Shown here piece after piece: positions 1 to 7,900 of a stretch of DNA of 34,391 nucleotides. Both the position numbers and the translations under genes were made by a program. The DNA comes from a virus, in IMG/VR virus record IMGVR_UViG_3300021586_000024, positions 1-34,391 of that record, one strand, 5' to 3'. Every line of letters begins with the position of its first letter. The stretch's first letter is position 1. The notes under the pieces were generated by a model that was not told the DNA's origin, made no database searches, and saw nothing but the letters and a program-made list of their open reading frames with translations.

Positions 1-48
1 GCCTAACTTGAATTCGCCCGCAGAAACTGCGGAATAACACAGTAACAG
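1..48 (-). other. attI: attI-like integron recombination site (core at 1-7)
   Basis: Read on the minus strand, the segment ends in GTTAGGC (complement of positions 1-7), a perfect GTTRRRY core. It lies directly upstream of intI, where attI normally sits. Further from the core, the minus strand has TGTTAC and TGTTAT about 8 bases apart (complements of 41-46 and 33-38). These resemble the paired direct repeats of attI1 that bind the integrase. A perfect dyad, CCGCAG-AAA-CTGCGG (18-32), lies between them and the core. By integron convention, cassettes inserted here would extend leftward out of the window on the minus strand. The alternative is that positions 1-7 are the outer core of an attC, but no matching second core is seen. 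Confidence 0.6.
27..42. promoter_or_regulatory. Candidate LexA (SOS) box at intI
   Basis: The segment CTGCGGAATAACACAG fits CTG-N10-CAG, with flanking AA before it and TA after it as in the enterobacterial LexA consensus. It ends 6 bases before the intI start codon. Many integron integrase genes are known to be repressed by LexA through a box overlapping their promoter, so the position makes sense. The left arm is CTGC rather than CTGT. This is one degenerate site, so chance remains possible. Confidence 0.45.
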
Positions 49-1083
49 ATGAGCGCCGACACCCAATCCAGGCCCCGCACAGCCGCCCACCCAGCCGCAG
101 AGCCAACAGCCCGCGGCATGCTGCAAACGCAGTTTCGGGCGGCCATGCGGGTGCGCCACTACAGCCTGCGCACTGAGCGCACGTACTGGCAGTGGATCAG
201 GCGTTTTGTGCTGTGGTCTGGCAAGCGGCACCCGCGCGACATGGGCGCCGCAGAGATCGGCCAGTTCCTGAGCTGGCTGGCCACTGATGGCGAGGTGTCG
301 GCCAGCACTCAGCGCCAGGCGCTGGCGGCCCTGCTGTTCCTGTATCAGCAGGTGCTGGCGATTGAGCTGCCGTACATCGACAGCATCGTGCGGGCCAAGC
401 AGCCAAAGCGGCTGCCAGTTGTGCTGAGCCGCGAAGAGGTGGCCGCCATTTGGCGGCACATCCCCGACGCCTGCCCGCGCGGCCTGGCCCTGCGTTTGAT
501 GTACGGCACCGGCCTTCGCTTGATGGAAGCGCTACGCCTGCGCATGCAGGATGTGGACTTTTCCACAGGCAGCATCACTGTGCGCGGCGGCAAAGGCGAC
601 AAAGACCGCACCGTGATGTTGCCGCGGACGCTGGAGCCGCAACTGCGCGAGTTGATGCGCCAGCGGGAGGCCTGGCACGTGGTGGACATGGCCACCGGGC
701 ATGCGGACGTTGAACTGCCGAACGCCCTGCACCGCAAGTACCCACAGGCGCCGCGGCAGCTTGGCTGGCAATTCATTTTTGCCACTGAGCACTACTGCAC
801 GTGCCCACGCACTGGCGCCGTGCGGCGGCACCACCTGCACGAAGAGGGCATCCAGCGGCTGATGGCCAAGGCGGTGCAACTGGCCCGCATCGGCAAGCGC
901 GCCACCCCGCACACCCTGCGCCACTCGTTTGCCACCCACCTGCTGCAGGCGGGCTATGACATCCGCACCATTCAGACGCTGCTGGGCCACTCGGATGTTG
1001 AAACGACCATGATTTACACCCACGTGCTGCCAGCCAGCCAGGGCGGCCGGGGCGTCATCAGCCCGCTTGATGCCCTGGCGTAA
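49..1083 (+). CDS. intI: Integron integrase IntI (tyrosine recombinase)
   Basis: This 344-residue site-specific recombinase would catalyse attI x attC and attC x attC recombination, inserting and excising gene cassettes. The core-binding region starts near residue 25 and includes the family-typical HYSLRTERTY (37-46) and VSASTQRQALAALL (83-96). All tyrosine-recombinase catalytic residues are visible: R157, K182, H288, R291, H314 and nucleophile Y323. Each sits exactly 11 positions after its counterpart in class 1 IntI1. The insert unique to IntI proteins is present at about 222-262 (LPNALHRKYP through GAVRRHH) and separates this protein from XerC/D and phage integrases. The C-terminus ends in SPLDALA, as is usual for the family. 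The gene looks full length and uninterrupted. The ATG at 49 follows the attI-like site by one base, with no clear Shine-Dalgarno. Cognate cassettes would lie to the left; the attC sites seen here are 33 kb to the right. Confidence 0.93.
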   Translation: MSADTQSRPRTAAHPAAEPTARGMLQTQFRAAMRVRHYSLRTERTYWQWIRRFVLWSGKRHPRDMGAAEIGQFLSWLATDGEVSASTQRQALAALLFLYQQVLAIELPYIDSIVRAKQPKRLPVVLSREEVAAIWRHIPDACPRGLALRLMYGTGLRLMEALRLRMQDVDFSTGSITVRGGKGDKDRTVMLPRTLEPQLRELMRQREAWHVVDMATGHADVELPNALHRKYPQAPRQLGWQFIFATEHYCTCPRTGAVRRHHLHEEGIQRLMAKAVQLARIGKRATPHTLRHSFATHLLQAGYDIRTIQTLLGHSDVETTMIYTHVLPASQGGRGVISPLDALA

Positions 1084-1111
1084 GCCAGCCAGGGCAGTTG
1101 CACTACACTGC

Positions 1112-1178
1112 GCGCCTCGCTAGGGGTGCTGGCTGCGGCCGGCTGAGAAAGTCCCTTTGAACCTGAGGCGCCGTTGTT
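1112..1178 (+). promoter_or_regulatory. TPP riboswitch (THI element), variant or interrupted
   Basis: The plus strand carries the conserved TPP-aptamer blocks in order: GGGGTGC (1123-1129), a short GC-rich P3-like hairpin, CTGAGA (1143-1148), and CCCTTTGAACCTGA (1153-1166). The 3' side departs from consensus. The expected ATAATGCC-type stretch is replaced by GTTGTT in a GGCGCC/GGCGC hairpin, followed by GCGCAGGCA, which still resembles the conserved closing strand. A good P1 closing helix is not obvious. In bacteria this aptamer normally precedes thiamine synthesis or transport genes such as thiC. Here the next gene is a serine recombinase beginning at 1248, so the phage probably integrated between the leader and its gene, or took over the leader. 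Confidence 0.7.
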
Positions 1179-1247
1179 GGCGCAGGCACACCGCGTTTAC
1201 GTGGCGTGCATGAGGTAAGCCCCGCGCAGCCGATCTAAACTCAGGCG

Positions 1248-2855
1248 ATGACGCCACGGGTTTACAGCTACATCCGATTCAGCCACGCGCGCCAGGCCGC
1301 CGGAGCCAGCACCGAACGGCAGGCAGCCTATGCCAAGCGCTGGGCCGACGAGAACGGGCTGCAGCTCGATGCCGAGCTGACGATGCGCGATGAGGGGCTG
1401 AGCGCCTACCACCAGAGGCATGTGAAGGCCGGCGCCTTGGGCGCGTTCCTGCGCGCCGTCTCGGATGGGCTCATCGCCCCAGGCAGCGTGCTGGTGGTGG
1501 AGGCCCTGGACAGGCTCAGCCGCGCCGAACCGCTGCAGGCTCAGGCCCAGCTCGGCAGCATCATCAATGCGGGCATCAGCGTAGTCACGGCCAGCGATGG
1601 GAAGGTGTACAGCCGGGACAGACTCAAGGCCAACCCCATGGATTTGGTCTACAGCCTACTGGTGATGATCCGCGCGCACGAAGAGAGCGACACCAAGAGC
1701 ACCAGAGTACGCGACGCCATCCGGCGCCAGGTGGACGGCTGGAAGGCCGGCACATACCGCGGCCTTGTGAGCTACGGCCCCACCCCGAGCTGGCTACGCC
1801 GCGCAGGCGACCGATGGGAGTTTGTGCCGGAGCGTGCCGAGGCAGTGCGCCTGGCCGCGGCCATGTGCCTGCAAGGCGCTGGCACAGCGCGCATCGCCCA
1901 GGCACTGCATGAGCGTGACCTGCGCACCAGTGATGCCCCACCCACCAGCGGCGCCCTGGTGCGCCTGTTTGCGCAGCCAGCCCTGATGGGCGACAAACAC
2001 CTGCAGCTTGATGGCACAGAGCACGTGCTGCAGGGCTACTACCCGCCGCTGCTGGAGCCAGCCACCTGGCAGGCGCTGCGGGCCGCGGCCGACGCCAAAG
2101 GCCGCAAGGCCGTGCGCGGTGAAATCCCGTCCATCCTGACGGGCTACGGCATCACCACCTGCGGGTATTGCGGCTCAGCGCTCAAGGCGCAGACCATGGC
2201 CAGCAAGCGCAGGGCTGACGGCAGCCTGGCTGACGGCCACCGCCGGCTGCAGTGCGTGCGCGTCAACGCGGGCGACGGCTGCCCGGTGCCCGGCAGTTGC
2301 TCAGCCGCGCCCATCGAACGCGCCATCATTCGCTATTGCTCGGATGTCATCAACCTGCAGAGGCTCTATGACGGAGACAGCGCCGCCGGCCCGCGCGCTG
2401 TAGTGGCCCAGCTCGCCGATGAGGCGCAGCGCATCGAGAGCCAACTGCAGCGGCTGACGGACGCGCTGCTGACGACAGAGAGCCCGCCCGAGGCATTCGT
2501 ACGCAGGGCCAAAGAGCTGGAGCAAGCAAAGGCCCGCTCTGATGACGCCCTGCGCGCGGCAGAGGCTGAGCTGCAGGCCGCAGCAAGAGCCGGCACCGAT
2601 GGCGCACACCTGCGCTGGCGCTCCATTGCTGATGGTGTGGAGGCGCTCGACTATGACGCCAGGATGCGCGCCCGCCAACTCGTGGCCGACACGTTTTCTC
2701 GGCTCACCATCTGGATGCAGGGCACCAGGCCGCACAGCAAGCGCAGCGGGCCCATTGACGTGATGCTGACAGCCCGAGGAGGGCTGACGCGCTGGCTGCG
2801 GGTGCAGCCGTCAGGCGATTGGGTAGCCGGCGAAGAGGCCGACAGCGCCGGGTAG
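1248..2855 (+). CDS. int: Large serine recombinase (phage integrase)
   Basis: This 535-residue recombinase probably integrates and excises the prophage. The N-terminal resolvase domain has the signature YIRFS (8-12), with S12 as the likely nucleophile, the conserved DRLSR motif at 88-92, and Arg/Glu-rich helices near 140-160. A recombinase domain spans roughly 165-290. A zinc-ribbon candidate with C305, C308, C336 and C345 follows, then a coiled-coil-like Gln/Ala/Glu-rich region at about 385-450, as in large serine integrases. Length and domain order are normal and the frame is open. The gene lies at the left edge of the phage block, convergent with the lysis genes and only 5 bases from the end of Rz1. 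attL is expected just upstream, between the riboswitch and 1248. No convincing Shine-Dalgarno precedes the ATG. Confidence 0.88.
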   Translation: MTPRVYSYIRFSHARQAAGASTERQAAYAKRWADENGLQLDAELTMRDEGLSAYHQRHVKAGALGAFLRAVSDGLIAPGSVLVVEALDRLSRAEPLQAQAQLGSIINAGISVVTASDGKVYSRDRLKANPMDLVYSLLVMIRAHEESDTKSTRVRDAIRRQVDGWKAGTYRGLVSYGPTPSWLRRAGDRWEFVPERAEAVRLAAAMCLQGAGTARIAQALHERDLRTSDAPPTSGALVRLFAQPALMGDKHLQLDGTEHVLQGYYPPLLEPATWQALRAAADAKGRKAVRGEIPSILTGYGITTCGYCGSALKAQTMASKRRADGSLADGHRRLQCVRVNAGDGCPVPGSCSAAPIERAIIRYCSDVINLQRLYDGDSAAGPRAVVAQLADEAQRIESQLQRLTDALLTTESPPEAFVRRAKELEQAKARSDDALRAAEAELQAAARAGTDGAHLRWRSIADGVEALDYDARMRARQLVADTFSRLTIWMQGTRPHSKRSGPIDVMLTARGGLTRWLRVQPSGDWVAGEEADSAG

Positions 2856-2860
2856 GCCCA

Positions 2861-3112
2861 TCAGCGCGGCCAGGCTTTGACCAGCGCGGCATGCCGGGCG
2901 CGGCACTCTGCCGCCGCAGACTCGCGCACCGCGACCACCTCCAGCAGCGCACCCAGCGGCACATCACCGGCCGGGTATGCCGGCCCAGCATCGCACAGGG
3001 CGGCCAGCGCAGCCGGCGGCGGCTCAATCGCCTGCGGGCTTGGCACCGGCTGACTGCCGCAGCCTGTCAACAGCACCAGCAGGCACCAGCACGTCAGCAA
3101 GTTGCACCGCAT
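2861..3112 (-). CDS. Rz1: Rz1-like outer-membrane spanin lipoprotein
   Basis: This small o-spanin would fuse inner and outer membranes together with Rz in the last step of lysis. From the ATG at 3112 the protein is 83 residues with a lipoprotein signal: a hydrophobic run ending in LLTGC, lipidated Cys at about residue 18. A Pro/Ala-rich mature part (PVPSPQ, EPPPAAL) follows, as expected for Rz1. It overlaps the 3' part of Rz by 89 bases in another frame, the usual nested or overlapping spanin arrangement. A GTG at 3142 would add ten residues before the signal and is less likely. The C-terminal half contains Cys residues in CDAGPAYP and AECRARH. Confidence 0.75.
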   Translation of the reverse strand: MRCNLLTCWCLLVLLTGCGSQPVPSPQAIEPPPAALAALCDAGPAYPAGDVPLGALLEVVAVRESAAAECRARHAALVKAWPR

Positions 3113-3410
3113 CACCACCCCCCGCCGGGCAGGCCGGCACACTCAACGCATCACGCAGACCCACCCGGGCCTGCTCAAGCTGAGCACGGATTGCAGCCCG
3201 GCCAGCCTCGTATTCAGCGGCGGCGGCCTGCGAATCACGGGCGCGCTGCTGCGCCTGCAGCCGCGCCGCCTCGGCCTGCACTGCATTGGCCTCGGCCCAC
3301 TCCAGCCGAACCGCTGACGCACCAACCGAGCGACCATGCAGCCAGGCACCGCCGGCCAGCACAGCCGCGGCCACCAGCACGCCAACCGCGATCCAGCCAG
3401 AGGGCAGCAT
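3024..3410 (-). CDS. Rz: Rz-like inner-membrane spanin (i-spanin)
   Basis: The i-spanin partner of Rz1 has 128 residues. One N-terminal transmembrane helix (about 6-24) is followed by a long Ala/Gln/Glu/Arg-rich helical, coiled-coil-like periplasmic region (about 35-95), the known spanin architecture. The ATG at 3410 shares one base with the stop of the upstream holin candidate (TGATG), which supports this start over an upstream in-frame one. It sits third in the lysis cassette and its 3' end overlaps Rz1. Confidence 0.75.
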   Translation of the reverse strand: MLPSGWIAVGVLVAAAVLAGGAWLHGRSVGASAVRLEWAEANAVQAEAARLQAQQRARDSQAAAAEYEAGRAAIRAQLEQARVGLRDALSVPACPAGGGDAVQLADVLVPAGAVDRLRQSAGAKPAGD

Positions 3411-3661
3411 CACGCACCACCCGGGCCACGGGCCTGGAGCGCACTGGCCACGGCCTTGATGGCATCCACAGCCGATGTGCCGACATTCCCACCCATGTAG
3501 TACAGCACGGTGGACGTGGCCCACATCACGAGCTGCCCGCCGTCAATCCAGGCGCAGTGCCGCGCCACCATGGCGCACGCCAGGGAGACAACAGCCAGCC
3601 AGAGCTTGCGGCTGCGCCATGCCGCGCGCCCCTTTGCTGGCACACCGCTTTCGGCACTCAT
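3410..3661 (-). CDS. Small membrane protein, holin candidate
   Basis: This 83-residue protein has two hydrophobic segments, LWLAVVSLACAMVA (about 20-35) and a second stretch around MWATSTVLYYMGGNVG (about 47-62). That fits a two-helix membrane protein, and its place between the endolysin and Rz suggests a holin or antiholin. Its start overlaps the endolysin stop in an ATGA. Function rests on topology and context only; no family was recognised with certainty. Of the other transmembrane genes nearby, the 66-residue protein at 4765-4965 could also be the holin. Confidence 0.55.
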   Translation of the reverse strand: MSAESGVPAKGRAAWRSRKLWLAVVSLACAMVARHCAWIDGGQLVMWATSTVLYYMGGNVGTSAVDAIKAVASALQARGPGGA

Positions 3662-4614
3662 GACACAAGCGCCCGGTACTTGGGCAGCTCTTTGAGCATC
3701 ACGTGGCGGGAATGGTCCCGGTTGATGTCGCAGGCGCTGCGCTTGCCGTAGAGTGCGGCGCGGCTCTTGGTGCAGGTGTGCTCGACGTGGCCCCACCAGC
3801 GCTGCGGATCACACCCGGCTTTGACCTGGCAGGCCCGCCTGTCGCTCTGGACGCCGCCCAGGCCGCCGTTGTACGCGGCGTTGGCCATGGTCAAACGCTC
3901 CCACGGGTCAGACACGGCACGCAAGGCCTGCCAGTTGCCACGGGACATCAAGACCACCGCCCGTATCTGCAAATCAGGCCGCTGATAGACGTTTGCCCAA
4001 CTCCATTCACGCAACGCCGGGTGCCTGTCGCGCATGTCGGCCAGGCTGTCAAAGCGCAGCGAACCATCCGGCCGCCATGCCCTCGTGATCTGGCCCAGGC
4101 CGGCGCCTTCCTCGCGCGCCGTCTTGAGCTGGGCCGTAGGGCTCCAGCAACTGCGCAGTGACGGGCAACCGCTTTCATGGGCGATCAGTGCGGCGGTGTA
4201 GTGCGGCCATTGCAACTCTGGCCAGTGCTGCCGAGACTCAGCCAGGATGATGGGCGCAAACTTGGCAGCGCGCGGGTCAGGCGTCTGCGCGTGGGCGCGG
4301 CCGGCAAAGAGGCCGACCACAGCATTGAACACAATGCTCAGCGCAATGAGAGCCAGGCCGGCACCGATTGGGTGCTCACCAGCTTTGGCGAACAGTCGGC
4401 GGGCATCCGCCTCCTTGTAATCGTGCGTGGCCTTGCGGCCCCAGTGGGCCAGCAACAGCGCCACCATGCCAGAGCCAATGCCCAGCAGCCACAGGCCAGT
4501 GCTGGTGCCCTTGTCGGGGTCAGTGACCAGCAGGCCAACGATGGCCGCCAGAGAGCCGCCCACCATGAATTTGTACCGGAAGCGCATGGCCTTCCACCGC
4601 TCAACGATTTGCAT
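3658..4614 (-). CDS. Endolysin with N-terminal membrane domain (transglycosylase-type)
   Basis: From the ATG at 4614 this is a 318-residue protein. The N-terminal about 105 residues hold three hydrophobic segments (about 16-31, 41-57 and 83-104). The last is followed by GRAHAQTPD, resembling a signal-peptide or signal-anchor end. The C-terminal part, from about 115, looks like a lysozyme or soluble lytic-transglycosylase fold: AHESGC with candidate catalytic E147, then GAGLGQITRAW (170-180) and a downstream NAAYNGG motif typical of SLT domains. It would cut peptidoglycan glycan strands. The ATG overlaps the end of the 55-residue gene upstream. A longer frame extends to 4764, but that part codes for the upstream gene in another frame. 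The three-helix N-terminus is unusual for an endolysin and may give holin-like or SAR-like export. Confidence 0.75.
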   Translation of the reverse strand: MQIVERWKAMRFRYKFMVGGSLAAIVGLLVTDPDKGTSTGLWLLGIGSGMVALLLAHWGRKATHDYKEADARRLFAKAGEHPIGAGLALIALSIVFNAVVGLFAGRAHAQTPDPRAAKFAPIILAESRQHWPELQWPHYTAALIAHESGCPSLRSCWSPTAQLKTAREEGAGLGQITRAWRPDGSLRFDSLADMRDRHPALREWSWANVYQRPDLQIRAVVLMSRGNWQALRAVSDPWERLTMANAAYNGGLGGVQSDRRACQVKAGCDPQRWWGHVEHTCTKSRAALYGKRSACDINRDHSRHVMLKELPKYRALVS

Positions 4615-4768
4615 TTGCAACCTCCACTGGTTGACCCTTGAAAACCGGCGACAGCACGCCGCCGAGCTTGATGGAATACGCCAGCGCCAGGCCGTAATCC
4701 GTGAAAAACTCGACCGTGGCGCAGTTGATTTCAACGACCCAGGCAAATGGCTTTGACCTATCAATCAT
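4601..4768 (-). CDS. Small phage protein in the lysis cassette, function unknown
   Basis: A 55-residue open frame begins MIDRSKPFAWVVEINCATVE. Its ATG overlaps the stop of the upstream gene (ATGA) and its end overlaps the endolysin start at 4614. This tight coupling on both sides supports a real gene. The composition is mixed with a mildly hydrophobic middle (DYGLALAYSIKLGGVLSPVF), but there is no clear transmembrane segment or recognised domain. Small proteins at this place between holin and endolysin are common in siphophages of Burkholderiales. Confidence 0.65.
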   Translation of the reverse strand: MIDRSKPFAWVVEINCATVEFFTDYGLALAYSIKLGGVLSPVFKGQPVEVANANR

Positions 4769-4965
4769 GGCGCACCACCACTGCTGTGCGTAAACCAGCC
4801 CTTTGCGGCAGCAAACCCCAACACCGCCACCCCAGCCAGCCAGAATATACGGGTCACCAGGCTTTTGCCGATTTGCCCATATACCTTTTCCAGCGCACGA
4901 TCAGCCGCAGCATTGGCTATGGCCTCCATGTCTTTAGTTGTCAGTGGTCTTGTATCTTCTGGCAT
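4765..4965 (-). CDS. Small single-helix membrane protein, possible holin
   Basis: This 66-residue protein has a charged N-terminal half (TKDMEAIANAAADRALEKVYGQIG), one hydrophobic segment (RIFWLAGVAVLGFAAAKGWF, about 39-58) and a short polar tail. This resembles XhlA/hemolysin-like holin accessory proteins. It is the first gene after the tail-tip gene, at the head of the lysis cassette, and overlaps the next ATG. A holin or pore-accessory role is inferred from topology and position. Confidence 0.55.
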   Translation of the reverse strand: MPEDTRPLTTKDMEAIANAAADRALEKVYGQIGKSLVTRIFWLAGVAVLGFAAAKGWFTHSSGGAP

Positions 4966-4985
4966 GATTTACCCTGAATACTTGC

Positions 4986-7900
4986 TTATCTTTTGATTGC
5001 GGCCCAGCGGAATTGCAACTCTGCCCAAAACACGGACATAACCCACCCTGACTGTTGAGTGGGTTCGGCAAAGACCGTCATAGTCAACGTCTGCCCGGCC
5101 GGCACAGTTGAATTGGCAACAATGGTAGCCGGCATCAACTCAGACACGTTCGGCGAAACCTTTTTGTAATCAATCGCTTCGGAGCCAGTAAGTTGCAGAC
5201 CGAAAAACGACTTGACTGCGCCTCCACCCCCCAAATCCACCTGTGATCTGCGGTGCACAAACGCCAACGTGATTTCCACAACAACCGGCCCCGTGGTTGT
5301 GTTTGTCCAGGCCGTGGTGGCGACTGTGTGGCGGCCAGCCCCCACTGTTGTACTGCTCACCGACCCATCGGCCGGCGTGGAGAAATAAGCGTCAGTCACA
5401 GCGCCTGGCGCTAGTTGTTGCGTGGCAATATCCCGCACCGCAGACATGGGCCCAAACACCACACGGTCTGCCCTGGCGCCAACGTCCAGAAAACTCGAAT
5501 CGAGATACAGCGGCTGAGTAATCACCGCAGCCACCGAACGAAACGCAACACCGTTTTTCAGGTAACGCACCGTGGCGCCGTCATACGTCACCGCCAGGCT
5601 GTCGCCGGCCGCATACGTAGTCAGCGACCCCAGCAAAACTCCACTTTCCGCCACGAACAAAACGCCGACCTCGACATATATTGCATAGTCAAGAGTTTGC
5701 CAACTATCGCTAAATGTCGGGTCAGTGTTTAATCCAACCATAAACCGCAAGTTGGCGGCGACAGGCGCAAAACTCACGAAAGCGCCGCCTGCGTAGCTTT
5801 CACGCGAGTATGCGGCGGCATCCCATGAGCCAGGCGATGACGTCTTTTCGATGCTGTTGCCGGCAATTGCCAGCCCTCCGCTGGCCACCAGCGTGACGTC
5901 CCTCGTTGCATTGTCAGAAGGCCGGCCGGCGCCTGTCACCTGGGGCCAAAGCGCACGCTTTCCGGCCTCGGTCGCCACCGCCCTGAGCAACGCCTCACGC
6001 GCCGCGTAGTAATCGCTCCACTTGGCCTGGTCAACGGCCGGTGTAATGGGCGTGTCTGTTGTCGTGTCAGCCCACCCAGGCGAGAGCGAGCTGAGGTAGC
6101 TGCCCAGCGCACTGTGAGCCGCTGCGTAGGTGTTCCCCAGGGTCGTCAGGCCATACGCCGATGCTTGAGCGACCACACCCGCCACCTCGGCCGCAATTGC
6201 ATTCCATTCCCGAATCACTGCCGGCTTTTCTGCCGCGTCTAGATACCCGTTGCTGCGCATCGTGGCCAGGGCACTCAGCGCACTGGTGGCATTTGCCGAC
6301 GCTGTGTTTGCCGTGCTCAAAGCGTTGGCCGCATTTGCCTCTACGTTCTGCGCCAGTGTGCCGCCCACCAGCGTGCCGGCCGGAGCACCGACCGTGGCTC
6401 CGTCTTGCGGACGGCCAGAGCCAGTGACCGAAGACCATACGGCACGCTTCCCGGCCTCCACCTCAACACCGCGCAGCAAAGCCTCGCGCGCCGAGTAGTA
6501 ATCACTCCACTTGGCTTGGTCAACAGCAGGCGTAATAGGCGTGTCTGATGTGGTATCAGCCCACCCAGGCGAGAGCGCGCTGAGGTAACTACCCAGCGCA
6601 CTGTGAGCCGCTGCGTAGGCGTTCCCCAAGGCCGTCAAACCATACGCCGACGCCTGAGCGACCACGCCAGCCACCTCGGCCGCAATTGCATTCCATTCCC
6701 GAATCACTGCCGGCTTTTCTGCCGCGTCGAGAAAGCCATTGCTGCGCATTGTTTGCAACGTAGACAACGCGCTCGTGGCATTCGTCGCTGCCGTGTTGGC
6801 GGCCTGAGAGGCGGCCTGCGCAGCAGCTTGAGCCGCACGCGCTTCGGTGACATCAACCAGGATCAGGTCTGTGAAGCCCTGCTCTACTGCGCTTGCACCA
6901 GGCCCCGCTGAATACTGCATCCAGTATCCAACCTGCATGTAAGCCACATTGGACGGAATAGGGCGCGATGTTCCAGCGCCAAAATCCGCTCCAACACGCA
7001 CCCATTGGTTTTGCGGCGTGATGGCACCACCGTACACATACCCCGCAAATGTGCCGCCCCAGCCTGTTGCCGCCCCAAACACCTCAACGCCCGCAGCCGT
7101 GAACATGCGCACAAACAAATAACTGTTTCTGGTGTTGCCAGTCTGCGCCCAAGCCAAAGTAGTAAGGTTATAGGTGCGTGCGCCGTCGGCGGGAATCTTG
7201 CGCTTATCTGTGACCACCACATCCTGATTGGAGCCCGTACCCTTTGAGCCCCAGTAGTGCGTGCCGATCATGCCCGCCGCAGCAGATCGGAGCCGATAAC
7301 TCGACGCAGACGCCGCGTTGTGCGAACGATCCCACGCCAGCTCATCTGCAATGCCGGGGTCACTGTTCAGCACGCTGCCGCCAGTGCCCGACCTGGCCGG
7401 CATCCTGGCCACGAGCTGCGGGCTCCACTGGCCGTGAATGCCAAGCGCGTTCACAAAGCGCGCACGGAACAGGTAGTGCACTCCAGCATTGAAGCCCGTC
7501 AACGTGGTTTCTGCAGCGTTGCCTGGCGCTCTGGGCGCAGCGATCCAATCACCCGCTGGCAACGCACTGGCCGCCAGCCAATACTGAATCTCAACGCCAC
7601 CGGAGGAAGACACCGAGCGATCAGCCGGGGCAGACCACTGCACGCGCGCCCGCGTCACCGACGTGCCATCACTCAGCAGATCGGTGCCGGCCGTCACCGC
7701 CAGGGGGCCCATCGCCGGCACATCCCCAGGGTCAGGCAGCGAGGTGTTGGGCGTCACATCCAGCACGGCAAAAGTGCCGTCTGGCTGATAGATGGCTGCC
7801 GCGGTTTCCTTCAGCGTCAGGGTGACACCGCCGGTCATTGAGAACTGCCAGTCAACCAGCTCGAAGGTTTTGGCCACCCAGCCGAACCGCGGCAGGGTCA

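Noticed and set aside
345-1023. Long minus-strand open frames opposite intI
   Set aside because: GC-rich coding DNA leaves open frames on the opposite strand. These have no recognisable domains and lie fully within the well-supported intI.
3658-4764. 368-residue version of the endolysin
   Set aside because: The extra N-terminal 50 residues come from reading the 55-residue gene (4601-4768) in the wrong frame. The ATG at 4614 fits the gene overlaps.
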